Positions 47,209-56,113 of a stretch of 64,000 nucleotides of DNA are shown piece by piece; within the stretch, counting starts at the first letter, position 1, and the number at the start of each line of letters is the position of its first letter. Made by a program: the position numbers and the translations under genes. A model generated the notes under the pieces. It had not been told where the DNA came from. It saw only the letters and a program-made list of their open reading frames with translations, and made no database searches. The DNA is from Paucibacter sp. PLA-PC-4 (GTDB lineage: Bacteria; Pseudomonadota; Gammaproteobacteria; Burkholderiales; Burkholderiaceae_C): contig NZ_JAPFGP010000001.1 in assembly GCF_026241155.1 (NCBI RefSeq), forward strand, positions 124,001 through 188,000, written 5' to 3'.

Positions 47209-47304
47209 CTAGACCAGGAAGATCGCGGCCAGCACGCCAAGCAGCAGCACCACCACCAGCGTCAAGGCAATCATGAGCAGCGCTTCGAGCTTGTAGCGGT
47301 TCAT
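47209..47304 (-). CDS. 31-aa single-TM microprotein
   Basis: Tiny open frame encoding 31 residues, too short for usual gene calls. It starts MNRYKLEALLMI and then forms one hydrophobic span of about 20 residues (LTLVVVLLLGVLAAIFLV), so it should insert in the membrane with a short charged N-terminus. The ATG overlaps the TGA of the upstream minus-strand frame (ATGA), which suggests translational coupling. Because that upstream gene looks decayed, this frame may be a surviving partner or a chance one. Function is unknown. Confidence 0.45.
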   Translation of the reverse strand: MNRYKLEALLMIALTLVVVLLLGVLAAIFLV

Positions 47305-47708
47305 GGCTTACCTGACAAGCGGGCGGCGCCTTCAATGAAGTCAACCAATTCGGGATGACTGAGGCGCACCTCGTCCAACAGCGCCTGCGCGGACGCTGCG
47401 CTTTCGTCATGGCTTGGTGCTGATGCGGACAAGGTCTGCGGCAGCGGGGTCTTGTCCTGGGGGGAGTACATCAGCACCCAGCCGCGTCGCCGGTAGGCGT
47501 CGAAGAGCAGGCTGACCAGCGCCTTGGCCTTGTTCAATGCCAGCATCGGATCCCGTGCTCAGATCGGTGCGGAACCTTTGTTGAACTGGGGCAGCAGGTC
47601 CAGATGGCAAGCCCATACTTACGCCCCCTTCTCCTGTGCGTCCAGCAGTTTGGGCGGTTTGATGAAGAGACGGAAAGATTGCCCGACCCCGTCGGGATCG
47701 ACGAACCA
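47301..47708 (-). pseudogene. DUF6968-like gene with two in-frame stops
   Basis: One frame can be followed on the minus strand from WFVDPDGVGQSFRLFIKPPK through VWACHLDLLPQFNKGSAPI to ARDPMLALNKAKALVSLLFD, but it is interrupted by TAA near 47620 and TGA near 47561. The order of features (FRLFIKPP, then a cysteine-containing strand, then DPMLALNKAKALV) parallels the intact neighbouring DUF6968-like gene (VRIWLKPA, DAECAMQI, IDSMHALEIAMS), suggesting an old tandem duplicate. The 81-residue tail from MLALNKAKA remains open and could still be made. It follows the intact copy directly in the same frame. Confidence 0.45.
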
Positions 47709-48074
47709 TTAGGTGTGCGCGATGGCTTCTGACGGCGGGGCAGGTGGCAGCGGCCGGGGGCCCCAACTGCTGGTTGAGTGGTAGGGCTGGCCCCAGCGGT
47801 GCTTCAGATTTTTGGCCCTGGATGCATAGACGAGGTGGCTGTCGGCGGCCGACATCGCGATCTCCAGCGCATGCATGCTGTCGATGCCCGCGAAGGTGAT
47901 GGGCTCGCGCATCAAACCGTCGATCTGCATCGCACACTCTGCATCGCCGGATGCCAAGGCGGGCTTGAGCCAAATCCTGACCGCGAGGGGTTTGGGGTCT
48001 TGCGCCGCGTCTGACATCACGACCGTGCGCAACATGACCGAGTGCTTTTCAAAGAACAAGAGGTCAGTACTCAT
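47709..48074 (-). CDS. DUF6968-like small protein
   Basis: Protein of 121 aa that I place with low-to-moderate confidence in DUF6968. The core runs KPLAVRIWLKPALASGDAEC (about 28-47), MREPITFAGIDSMHALEIAM (about 55-74) and a C-terminal HRWGQPYHSTSSWG then a proline-rich tail. It has no signal peptide. DUF6968-type proteins are small and often sit near toxin or phage-derived genes, so an immunity-like role is possible but not shown here. The last 15 residues (from PPAPPSEAIAHT) look unconserved. It is followed by a decayed paralogue. Confidence 0.5.
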   Translation of the reverse strand: MSTDLLFFEKHSVMLRTVVMSDAAQDPKPLAVRIWLKPALASGDAECAMQIDGLMREPITFAGIDSMHALEIAMSAADSHLVYASRAKNLKHRWGQPYHSTSSWGPRPLPPAPPSEAIAHT

Positions 48075-48136
48075 CGCTTGTTCTCTGCATACTCACGATA
48101 GCAAGCGTTGACCTCTCCGTCGTAGGTTCGATCAGC

Positions 48137-49058
48137 CTACGTGATGCAATTGTTGCAAGCGACGCTATCCCAGTAGCCATCAGTGTGGATGTATCGCCAG
48201 CAACGCTTTATTTGTTGCTCCAAGATCACCTTCGCGCCTTTAAGGCATCCCTCAAGAATGTACTCGTGTGTGGGGCAATGCAAAGCCATTGCCTGCATTG
48301 CGCGACCCAAGGCAGCATTTGTGCTGCCCGTCGGACAGGGCTCAGGTTCAGGGCGTTCCACAGGCTCATCCTGTCGATACGACTCGTCCCTGGGATCGCC
48401 CTCATCCTCCCGGGGTCTTCTTCGTCGCCTGGATCATCTCCCGCCCCGGGACCCTCGATGACCACGCAATCGTCACTCTGGCATTCGAGGTCGCCGCCAG
48501 CCAGCATGACCATGCCGCTCCTAGCATCCAGATCGATCTGTGAACGATTGGCCGAGCGCGTCGGTGGGCGTGTGTACTCGATGCGCTGATCGAGCAAGTC
48601 CTTGGAGCGACGGAACTCGTGAACGAATTGGCGAGTCAGGGCCTTCATCGCGGGCTTGGTAGCTTCACCCGTCCTGGCGTATGCGCGAATCGAGTAGCCG
48701 TTTCCAGGCCGGTTGACGATCCGGAACTTGACCTGCGCCACGGAGGGGAAATTGATGCCTATGCACTTGATCGGGCCACTGCAGACAGGCGCAGCGCACA
48801 TCGCATGGCCCTTGGTGCCGCTAACCAGCGCGGCAACCCGGGACGCCTTGGCGATGGGCCAGGACTGCACGCTCTTGATGCGGCCGAGTTCCGCCGGTGG
48901 CTTGAAGGACTCGCAGCCTTGAGCACTGCAGACTTGTTATAGCTCCGCCTTGGCGATGCTCGCGCTTGCTGTTTGCCCCAGCGCTGGCGCGCCGGTACCG
49001 ATGCAGCACAACACGAACGCGGCTGAGCGCAGGCGTTGCCACGCCTTCGTGATGACAT
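48137..49058 (-). pseudogene. Exported Cys-rich protein, broken by three lesions
   Basis: A single reading can be reconstructed only across frame changes. From ATG near 49058 a one-base shift gives a signal peptide (ITKAWQRLRSAAFVLCCIG, ending APALGQ), then an in-frame TAA at 48937-48939. The frame continues with QVCSAQGCESFKPPAELGRI and later KFRIVNRPGNGYSIRAYART, with a cluster of acidic residues GAGDDPGDEEDPG. Loss of one G near 48406 shifts to a third frame with DESYRQDEPVERPEPEPC, then CPTHEYILEGCLKGAKVILE and a Cys-containing end. Reconstruction would give about 300 aa, secreted and Cys-rich. I do not recognise the family. Confidence 0.4.
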
Positions 49059-49202
49059 TGATTGACTCACTCCCTGAGGATCGGTTCTTGTTTGAACGCA
49101 GAGTCTAGTTGCGCCAGGCAAGCTGCCCCGTGTAAGACTCATCCAGATGGTGCTGGCCGCTCCTCCATGCTACGGAGCACGGGCCGGCCATAGCGATGAC
49201 GC

Positions 49203-49934
49203 TTACTCGCCGTCGCCCAGCAGCTGCTCCAGCCGCTTCGGATAGTGGTTCAGAAAATCGCGCGTCACCGCGTAGTGCTCGGTGTCCTCGTAGCGCAGCT
49301 CGGTGATGCCCGCTGCGTCGAACTGCAGAATGCGGGCGTGCGGATAGGCCAGCAGGATGGGCGAATGGGTGGCAATGATGAATTGCGAACCCTTGCGCAC
49401 CAGCTCGTCGATCACCCGCAGCGCGGCCAGCTGGCGGTTCGGCGACAGCGCGGCCTCGGGCTCGTCCAGCAGATAGAGGCCCTCGCCGCGCAGCCGCTCA
49501 AACAGCACGGCCATGAAAGCCTCCCCATGCGAGCAGGCATGCAGGGACGGCGAGGGCGCGCCCGGCAGCCCGTCCAGATAGGTCGCCACATTGAACAGGC
49601 TCTCGGCGCGCAAGAAATAGCCCTCACGCGGCCGGAAGGCGCTGCGCACCAGGCGCAGCGTCTCGTGTAGCGGCGAGATCGCGGCATCCGTGGTCTGGAA
49701 GCGCGCGTTGCGCGTGCCGCCCTCAGGGTTGTGGCCCAGAGCCACCGCTAGCGCTTCCAGCACGGTGGACTTGCCGGCGCCGTTCTCGCCGACGAAGAAG
49801 GTCACATCGGCATGAAAATCGATCTGGGCGAGATCGCGCACGGCGGCGATGCTGAAGGGATAGCTGCCGAAGTCCGGTTGCGCATCGGAGCGGAACTCGG
49901 CGCGCAGCAGATAGGGCTTGCGAATCAGGGCCAC
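49203..49934 (-). CDS. AAA family ATPase (ABC-type ATP-binding)
   Basis: ATPase of 243 aa of the RecF/OLD-like AAA_15/AAA_21 type. Walker A is GENGAGKST (49-57). A short signature-like SHGE is at 135-138, Walker B is LYLLDEPEAAL (153-163) and a switch histidine follows in FIIATHSPILLAYP. There are no membrane segments or nuclease domain, so it resembles the stand-alone ATPases annotated as predicted ATPase YbbA/AAA-like. Its start lies 8 bp after the TraB/GumN gene on the same strand. The usual role (DNA- or stress-related) is not established. Confidence 0.88.
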   Translation of the reverse strand: MALIRKPYLLRAEFRSDAQPDFGSYPFSIAAVRDLAQIDFHADVTFFVGENGAGKSTVLEALAVALGHNPEGGTRNARFQTTDAAISPLHETLRLVRSAFRPREGYFLRAESLFNVATYLDGLPGAPSPSLHACSHGEAFMAVLFERLRGEGLYLLDEPEAALSPNRQLAALRVIDELVRKGSQFIIATHSPILLAYPHARILQFDAAGITELRYEDTEHYAVTRDFLNHYPKRLEQLLGDGE

Positions 49935-49942
49935 GGCCTGGC

Positions 49943-50872
49943 TCAGTGCGCTGGCAGCGCGACGCGTTCGACCTGGTAGCCGCGCTGCGCCAGCAGGGCT
50001 GGCAAGCCCTGGGGCCCGGGCATATGCAGGGCGCCGACGGCCACGAAGAGCTTGCGGCCCTGGCTATGCAGCGCGTCGATGCGTGCCGCCAGTGCCGGAT
50101 TGCGGCCCTCGATCAGGCGCCGCAGGAAGGCGCGGTCGGCTGGCGTGTCGGCGCAGTCGCACCAGCGCTCGTAGTCGCTCAGTGTCTGCAGATCGCCCTG
50201 CTCCCAAGCCCGCACCAGGCGCCGCAGCATGGGCCGCACCTTGCCCTGTTCCAGCTGTTCCAGCGTGTCGGCGGTCAAGCGGCGAGCCTCGTCGACATCG
50301 GCGGGCAGCAAGGCATCGAGCTGCTGGCGCACGGTCTCCAGCGAGACGACGGCCAGGCCGCGCGCGCGCGCCTGCTCCGACAGCACCATCTCCTGCCCGT
50401 GGCTGGACACCAGCCCTTCCCAGCGGGCTTCTAGCATGGTCAGCGTGATGGCTTGCATCAGCGGGTGCAGCGCGGCAAGCGCACCTTCGGGCAAGCAGGC
50501 TGCTGCGGCCTGTGCAGCCAGGCGTTCGCGCAGTGCGGCGTCCACGGCCAGGGGGCGGCTCAGGCCGGCTGCCAGCTGGCGTTGGACCTGCAGGTCCGCA
50601 GGGTCGAGCTCCAGCGCCAGGGTGTCGCTGTCCTGCAGCGCGGCTTGCAGCTGCGGTCCGGGCCTGGCCCAGTCCGGCCGGCCCAGATGGATGCTGCCAA
50701 ACAGCCAAGCGCTGCGCCCGTTCTTGCTGATGCGCCACAGCAGCCCGCGATCTCGCTGCGCGCCCGATGCGGCCGGTGCGGCCGGCGCTGGCGGGCAGGG
50801 CTTCTCGGCCAGGGCGTCACGGGCCGGGATCCAAAGCAGCAACAGGCTGAGCAGCAGGGGGCGCATCATCAT
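49943..50872 (-). CDS. TraB/GumN family exported protein
   Basis: Extracytoplasmic protein of 309 aa from the ATG at 50872, with a signal peptide (about 1-22, MMMRPLLLSLLLLWIPARDA then LA). It matches the TraB/PrgY/GumN family: LLWRISKNGRSAWLFGSIHL (about 44-63), with the conserved GSIH, and a C-terminal KLFVAVGALHMPGPQGLP with the conserved GxxH motif. These paired histidine motifs make it a probable metalloprotease of the Tiki type. An extension upstream to 50977 lacks support. It is divergent from gshA. Confidence 0.88.
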   Translation of the reverse strand: MMMRPLLLSLLLLWIPARDALAEKPCPPAPAAPAASGAQRDRGLLWRISKNGRSAWLFGSIHLGRPDWARPGPQLQAALQDSDTLALELDPADLQVQRQLAAGLSRPLAVDAALRERLAAQAAAACLPEGALAALHPLMQAITLTMLEARWEGLVSSHGQEMVLSEQARARGLAVVSLETVRQQLDALLPADVDEARRLTADTLEQLEQGKVRPMLRRLVRAWEQGDLQTLSDYERWCDCADTPADRAFLRRLIEGRNPALAARIDALHSQGRKLFVAVGALHMPGPQGLPALLAQRGYQVERVALPAH

Positions 50873-50982
50873 GGCTCGCACTCTACCCTTGAGTCCTTGG
50901 GAGGCGTCCCCATGTCTTGCTTCTAGAATCGCTTCGCCCCCTCCTCCCCAGACCCTTCGCGGGTCACCGACAGGCACGACCC

Positions 50983-52269
50983 ATGGTCCCCCATCTGATC
51001 ACCGCATTGAACGGCCCCATCAACGAGCTGGAGCAGCGCATTCTGGAGTCGATGCCGGCGATCGAGCGCTGGTTCCGGCTGGAGTGGATGGAGCACACGC
51101 CGCCGTTCTACAGCTCGGTCGATGTGCGCAACGCCGGCTTCAAGCTGGCGCCGGTCGACACCAATCTCTTCCCCGGCGGCTTTAACAACCTGACCCCCGA
51201 GATGCTGCCGCTGGCGGTGCAGGCGGCGATGGCAGCGATCGAGAAAATCTGCCCCGAGGCCAAGAACCTGCTGCTGGTGCCCGAGTCGAACATCCGCAAC
51301 ACCTTCTACCTGGCCAATGTCGCGACCCTGGTGCGCATCTTCACCCAGGCCGGCCTGAATGTGCGCCTGGGTAGCCTGGACGAGGACATCAAGCAGCCCA
51401 CCGAGCTGAATCTGGCCGACGGCAGCAGTCTGACCCTGGAACCGTTGCTGCGCACGCGTGGCCGCCTCGGACTCAAGGATTTCGATCCCTGCACCATCCT
51501 GCTGAACAACGACCTGTCGGCCGGTGTGCCGGGTGTGCTGGAGGGGCTGCATGAACAGTACCTGCTGCCGCCACTGCATGCTGGCTGGGCCGTACGCCGC
51601 AAGCACAACCATCTGCGCGCCTACGAAGAGGTGGCGAAGAAGTTTGCCAAGCTTCTGGGCATGGATCCGTGGCTGATCAACCCGATGTACACGCGCTTCG
51701 ACACCACGGCAGCCGGCCCGTCGCAGGATCTGGAGGCCTTGCAGACCCAGGCCGATGCGCTGCTGGGCAAGGTGCGGCGCAAGTACAAGGAATATGGCAT
51801 CCCGGAGAAGCCCTTCGTGATCATCAAGCCCGACGCCAGCACCTACGGCGCTGGGCTGCTGACGGTGCGCGACGCCAAAGATCTGGCGGCACTAGGGCGC
51901 ATGCCCGGCAGCGCGGTCAAGGACGGGCAGGAGGTTAGCGCCCTGATCCTGCAGGAGGGCGTGCCCACCCATGAGCGGGTCAACGAGGCGGTGGCCGAGC
52001 CGGTGGTCTACATGATGGACCGTTATGTGGTCGGGGGCTTCTACCGCGTCCATGCCGAGCGTGGTTTCGACGAGAACCTGAACGCGCCGGGATCGCGCTT
52101 CGTGCCGCTGGCCTTCGCCGAGTCCTCGCAGCTGCCGCGCCCCGGCGCCAAGCCCGGCGCCAGCGCGCCCAATCGCTTCTATATGTACGGCGTGATCGCC
52201 CGCCTCGCCATGCTGGCGGCCAGCTATGAGTTGGAAGTCACCGATCCGGATGCCGAGGTGTACGAGTAA
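50983..52269 (+). CDS. gshA: Glutamate-cysteine ligase (proteobacterial GshA, TIGR02049 type)
   Basis: First enzyme of glutathione synthesis, joining glutamate and cysteine. It is 428 aa from the ATG at 50983. The protein belongs to the third glutamate-cysteine ligase family found in betaproteobacteria. Blocks that I recognise are RLEWMEHTPPFYSSVDVRNA (near residue 32), PVDTNLFPGGFNNLTPEML (about 58-76) and the ATP-grasp-like PFVIIKPDASTYGAGL (about 281-296). The late FYRVHAERGFDENLNAPGS is also typical. gshB is not adjacent, although the two are often neighbours in this order; a LysR gene follows instead. Confidence 0.92.
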   Translation: MVPHLITALNGPINELEQRILESMPAIERWFRLEWMEHTPPFYSSVDVRNAGFKLAPVDTNLFPGGFNNLTPEMLPLAVQAAMAAIEKICPEAKNLLLVPESNIRNTFYLANVATLVRIFTQAGLNVRLGSLDEDIKQPTELNLADGSSLTLEPLLRTRGRLGLKDFDPCTILLNNDLSAGVPGVLEGLHEQYLLPPLHAGWAVRRKHNHLRAYEEVAKKFAKLLGMDPWLINPMYTRFDTTAAGPSQDLEALQTQADALLGKVRRKYKEYGIPEKPFVIIKPDASTYGAGLLTVRDAKDLAALGRMPGSAVKDGQEVSALILQEGVPTHERVNEAVAEPVVYMMDRYVVGGFYRVHAERGFDENLNAPGSRFVPLAFAESSQLPRPGAKPGASAPNRFYMYGVIARLAMLAASYELEVTDPDAEVYE

Positions 52270-52283
52270 GGCTCACGCCTTGT

Positions 52284-53246
52284 TCAGGCCAGCTTGAGCG
52301 CTGCTTGCAGCAGCAGGCTTTTGAATTCCTCGACCAGATCGCTTTGCGGCTCGCGCAAATGCCACAAGCTCAGCTCCGCCAGGCCCAGCTGAGCCTCCAG
52401 GGGCAGGATCTTGACGGCGCCGGTTTGCGCGGCGGCACGCGCCACATGTTGAGGCAGGATGGTCAAAAGGGGGATGCGCCGCATCAGGCTCAGCGTCAGC
52501 ATCAGATCGCCGGTCTGCACCACGTTGCTTGGCAGCGGCATGCCCATACCCTGCCACAGCCGATCGCGCAGCGCACGCGAGCGCGTGCCCGGCAGGGGCC
52601 AGATCCAGGCCTGCTCCTGCAGCGCTTCCCAGCCGATCCGCTTGACCGTCGCCAAGGGGTGGTGGCTGCTGATCACCACCACCTCCTGCTGGCTCAGCAG
52701 GCAGTGCGACTCCAGATCGGCCGGCATCTCCTGCGGGACGGCGCGTGCGATCACCAGGTCCAGACGACCCTGACGCAAATCGTCGAACAGATCGGTCAGC
52801 GCATGGGTGCGCACCGTCAGGGTCACGCAGGGATGCTCGGCCTTCATCGCCGCCAGCGCATCAGGCAGGATCTCGGTGAGCGCCGCATTGGTGGCTCCAA
52901 TCAGCAACTCGCCCGAGGCTCCGCGCACCAGCGAGGCCACGTCCTCGCCACCCCGGCGCAGATCAGCTTCCAGTTTGCGGGCCAGCGCAATCAGCCGCTC
53001 GCCCAGCGCTGTGGCGCGCAAGCTGCGTCCGCGCCGCACAAACAGGGTTTCCCCCAGGGCCCGCTCGATCTCGCCCAAGGTCTTGCTGACAGCCGGCTGG
53101 GTCACATGCAGCAGCTCGGCCGCCGCGCTCAGGCTGCCCGCCTCGGCCAGGGCCTGAACCACACGCAGATGGCGCAGACTCATGCGCCGGCTGACAAAGG
53201 TTTCCGCCTCCTCGGGGGCCCGGGCGGGCCGCGTCTTGATAACCAT
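52284..53246 (-). CDS. LysR-family regulator (PcaQ/GbpR-like)
   Basis: Transcription regulator of 320 aa. The winged helix-turn-helix spans about 22-80 with LRHLRVVQALAEAGSLSAAA and LLHVTQPAVSKTLGEIERAL. The effector domain begins about residue 110 (GELLIGATNAALTEILPDAL). It resembles PcaQ and galactose-binding-protein regulator (GbpR) proteins. It is divergent from the TonB receptor at 53373, so it probably controls receptor and peptidase. It converges with gshA, whose stop is 14 bp away. Confidence 0.9.
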   Translation of the reverse strand: MVIKTRPARAPEEAETFVSRRMSLRHLRVVQALAEAGSLSAAAELLHVTQPAVSKTLGEIERALGETLFVRRGRSLRATALGERLIALARKLEADLRRGGEDVASLVRGASGELLIGATNAALTEILPDALAAMKAEHPCVTLTVRTHALTDLFDDLRQGRLDLVIARAVPQEMPADLESHCLLSQQEVVVISSHHPLATVKRIGWEALQEQAWIWPLPGTRSRALRDRLWQGMGMPLPSNVVQTGDLMLTLSLMRRIPLLTILPQHVARAAAQTGAVKILPLEAQLGLAELSLWHLREPQSDLVEEFKSLLLQAALKLA

Positions 53247-53372
53247 TGGGAAACTTTAGCAAACAAGATCTCATGCCGGCGGTGGAGGCTCTCGTTAGGG
53301 TTCGTGCCAGATGATGGCCGCGTGTCAATTGCATGACGGCCTCCGACTGCCACCGCCCCTGGAAGCCACCCG

Positions 53373-56111
53373 ATGAAAAAAAATCTACGTCCCCATCTGA
53401 TCACTCTCGCTGTACTGGTGCTTGCCGGCCATGCCCAGGCGCAAGACGGCGCCGCGGTCAACCAAGTCGAGCGCGTCGTCGTGACCGGCTCGATGATCAA
53501 ACGTACCGACAGTGAGACCCCGGTGCCGGTCAGCGTGATCACCAAGGACGATATCGAGCGCAGCGGTGCCAGCTCGATCGACGAGTTGCTGCGCATGAAT
53601 CCGGCTACCGGCGCTGGCGGACTCAACGATATGGACAGCGGCAGCGGCTTTGCCGCCGGCACCGCCTCGATCTCTCTGCGTGGCATGGGCTCGGCCGCAA
53701 CGCTGACCCTGGTCAACGGTCGCCGTCTGGCGCCGGCTGCGATGTTGGACCCGAACAGCGGGCAGTCCACGATCTTCAACGTCAATTCGATCCCGCTGGC
53801 CGCGATCGAGCGCATCGAGATCCTGAAAGCCGGCGCCTCCTCGCTGTATGGATCGGATGCGATGGCCGGCGTGGTGAACATCATCATGAAGCGCGACTAC
53901 CGCGGCCGTCTGGTCGAGCTGGGCGCGCAGCAGCGCTTCGATGGACTGTTCAAGACACACCGTGCCACCGCGATGGCGGGCTTCGGTGACTTCCTCAATG
54001 ACGGTTTCAATGTCTTCGCCGGCCTCGATGTGCAGCGCCGCGAGGGCGTGTCCATCGCTGAGGCACCGAACCGGGTGCGCCAGGACCTCTATGGCCCCTT
54101 GTTCAACCGGCTCGCCACCGACAGCACCAGCAGCTGGCCGGGCAATCTCTACACCTACAACAGTGGTCGCTCCGGCAGCTTCCGCGGCATGATGCCTGGC
54201 TGCGCCGCCGAGAATCAGCTGCCGACCTCGGCCACCAATGCGGCCCTGCAGTGCAAGTACAACCTCGACGCTGCGGCCGAGCAGTACAGTAGCGACCAAA
54301 GCCGCCATGCGGTATTTGCCCGCGCCAACTGGGCGCTCGGTGATGTCACCACGCTGAGTGCCGAGCTGCTGGCCTCGCGGGTTGAGACCGACTTCATGGA
54401 CGCCTCGCCGGCGCGCACCGAATCGCTGACCCAGTGGGGAGACGCCCTGGGCCGACCGGTGCTTTTCAACGGTCTGGTGCTGCCTGGAGCCCATCCTGAC
54501 AATCCGACCCGGCTGGCCACCGCAGCCAATCCGGTGGTGATGCGGGTCAACAGCAATACCTACACTTTCAGCCGCCCGACCGACTTCGGCCTGCGTTACC
54601 GCTTTGTCGACATCGCCGCCGCCACCCGCAGCCGCGCCGACAACACCCGCCTGGTGCTCTCGGCCAGTTCCAGCCTGGCCGGCTGGGACCTGGATGCCGG
54701 CTTCCTGCATCATGTGCAGAAGAACAGCAAGGTCCTGAGCGGGCGGCTGAGTCTGTCGGGTCTTCAGCGGGCGCTGGCCACCGGCAGCTACCGCTTCGGC
54801 GGGATCAACAGCCCCGAGGTTCTGGCCAGCGTGGCTCCGGAGGTGACGGACGAGGGCAAGGCCAAGACCACTTCACTGGACCTGCGCGGCTCGCGCGCAC
54901 TGGCCCAACTGGCCGGCGGCGAGCTGATGCTGGGCCTGGGCGCCGAGTTGCGGCGCGAGAGCTTCAGCCTGCGCGCCGACCCGCTGACTGCAGCCGGCGA
55001 CATCATCGGCCGCGGCATCGGCGAGGCCAACGGCGCGCGCAATGTCGGCGCCGCCTATGCCGAGTTGCAGGCGCCGCTGGCCAAGGACCTGGAGACCCAG
55101 TTCGCCCTGCGCGCCGAGCGCTACTCCGACTTCGGCAATGCGCTGACCGGTACCCTGGGCGCCAAGTACAAGCTGAGCAACTGGGCGGCGGTGCGAGGCA
55201 CTTATGCGACCGGCTTCCGGGCGCCCTCGCTGTCGCAGGTGTCGCAGTCGGCGGTTTTTGCGTTCACGACGGTGCAGGACAAACGGCTGTGCCCGGTCTC
55301 GTCCTCCAGCAATGACGACTGCAGCCGGCGCATCTCCAGCGTGATCCAGTCCAACTCGGCACTGGACGCCGAAAAGGCCAAGACCTACTCGCTGGGCCTG
55401 CTGATGGAGCCGATCGAGAACATGGATGTGGTGCTGGATGCCTGGTATGTGGAACGCACGGGCGAGGTTGATCGCCTAACGGCGCAGCAGGTGGTGGATC
55501 GGGAGAGCGAGTTCCCGGGGGCCGTGGTGCGCCTTCCCAGCGATGATCCTGGCAAGCCCGGCCAGATCAGCCAGGTGCTGCGCCAGTACCGCAATCTGGC
55601 CAGTTCCACCACCGGCGGCCTGGACTACGAGGCCAGCTACCGCTGGCAACTGGCAGGCGGCCAGCGCATCAAGCTGAGTTTCGGCGGTAGCCGCACGCTG
55701 ACTCGCAAGCAGCAGACCGAGGCCGGACGCCCCATCGTCGAGACACTGGGCTACTACGGCGCACCGCGCACCAAGAACAAGTTGAGCCTGAGTTGGACCG
55801 GCGGCGCCTGGTCCACCACGCTGACCGGGAACTACGCGGGTCGCTTCCGCGGCCACAGCGCCACGAGCAGCTGCGCTGCCGAGCTGACCGAGGCCGGCCG
55901 TACCGATCTGTGCGTGATGAAGCCCTGGGCCACCGTCGATGCCTCGATCGGCTACAAGGGCTTCAAGGGTTTGAAGCTGCTGGCCTCACTGCGCAATCTG
56001 GCCGATAGCAAGCCGCCGTTCGATCCCACCGAGGATGCCACGGGCATTGATTCCAGCCACGCCGATCCTTATGGCCGCTTCCTGTCGCTGACCGCGTCCT
56101 ACGAGTTCTGA
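53373..56111 (+). CDS. TonB-dependent receptor, with S9 peptidase partner
   Basis: Outer-membrane importer of 912 aa. A signal peptide (about 1-24, ending GHAQA) is followed by a TonB-box-like VERVVVTGSMIKRTDSE, the plug (about 45-165: SISLRGMGSAATLTLVNGRR, then SIPLAAIERIEILKAGASSL) and a large barrel that ends LTASYEF. The VNIIMKRDYRG ending of the plug is typical of the large Xanthomonas/Caulobacter-type receptors. The peptidase gene starts two bases after its stop, so the pair is co-translated; the cargo may be a peptide-containing compound. The divergent LysR gene upstream shares the promoter region. Confidence 0.92.
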   Translation: MKKNLRPHLITLAVLVLAGHAQAQDGAAVNQVERVVVTGSMIKRTDSETPVPVSVITKDDIERSGASSIDELLRMNPATGAGGLNDMDSGSGFAAGTASISLRGMGSAATLTLVNGRRLAPAAMLDPNSGQSTIFNVNSIPLAAIERIEILKAGASSLYGSDAMAGVVNIIMKRDYRGRLVELGAQQRFDGLFKTHRATAMAGFGDFLNDGFNVFAGLDVQRREGVSIAEAPNRVRQDLYGPLFNRLATDSTSSWPGNLYTYNSGRSGSFRGMMPGCAAENQLPTSATNAALQCKYNLDAAAEQYSSDQSRHAVFARANWALGDVTTLSAELLASRVETDFMDASPARTESLTQWGDALGRPVLFNGLVLPGAHPDNPTRLATAANPVVMRVNSNTYTFSRPTDFGLRYRFVDIAAATRSRADNTRLVLSASSSLAGWDLDAGFLHHVQKNSKVLSGRLSLSGLQRALATGSYRFGGINSPEVLASVAPEVTDEGKAKTTSLDLRGSRALAQLAGGELMLGLGAELRRESFSLRADPLTAAGDIIGRGIGEANGARNVGAAYAELQAPLAKDLETQFALRAERYSDFGNALTGTLGAKYKLSNWAAVRGTYATGFRAPSLSQVSQSAVFAFTTVQDKRLCPVSSSSNDDCSRRISSVIQSNSALDAEKAKTYSLGLLMEPIENMDVVLDAWYVERTGEVDRLTAQQVVDRESEFPGAVVRLPSDDPGKPGQISQVLRQYRNLASSTTGGLDYEASYRWQLAGGQRIKLSFGGSRTLTRKQQTEAGRPIVETLGYYGAPRTKNKLSLSWTGGAWSTTLTGNYAGRFRGHSATSSCAAELTEAGRTDLCVMKPWATVDASIGYKGFKGLKLLASLRNLADSKPPFDPTEDATGIDSSHADPYGRFLSLTASYEF

Positions 56112-56113
56112 AC

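Noticed and set aside
48400-48412. Programmed frameshift in the Cys-rich gene
   Set aside because: No slippery heptamer of known type, and two further lesions upstream make decay more likely.
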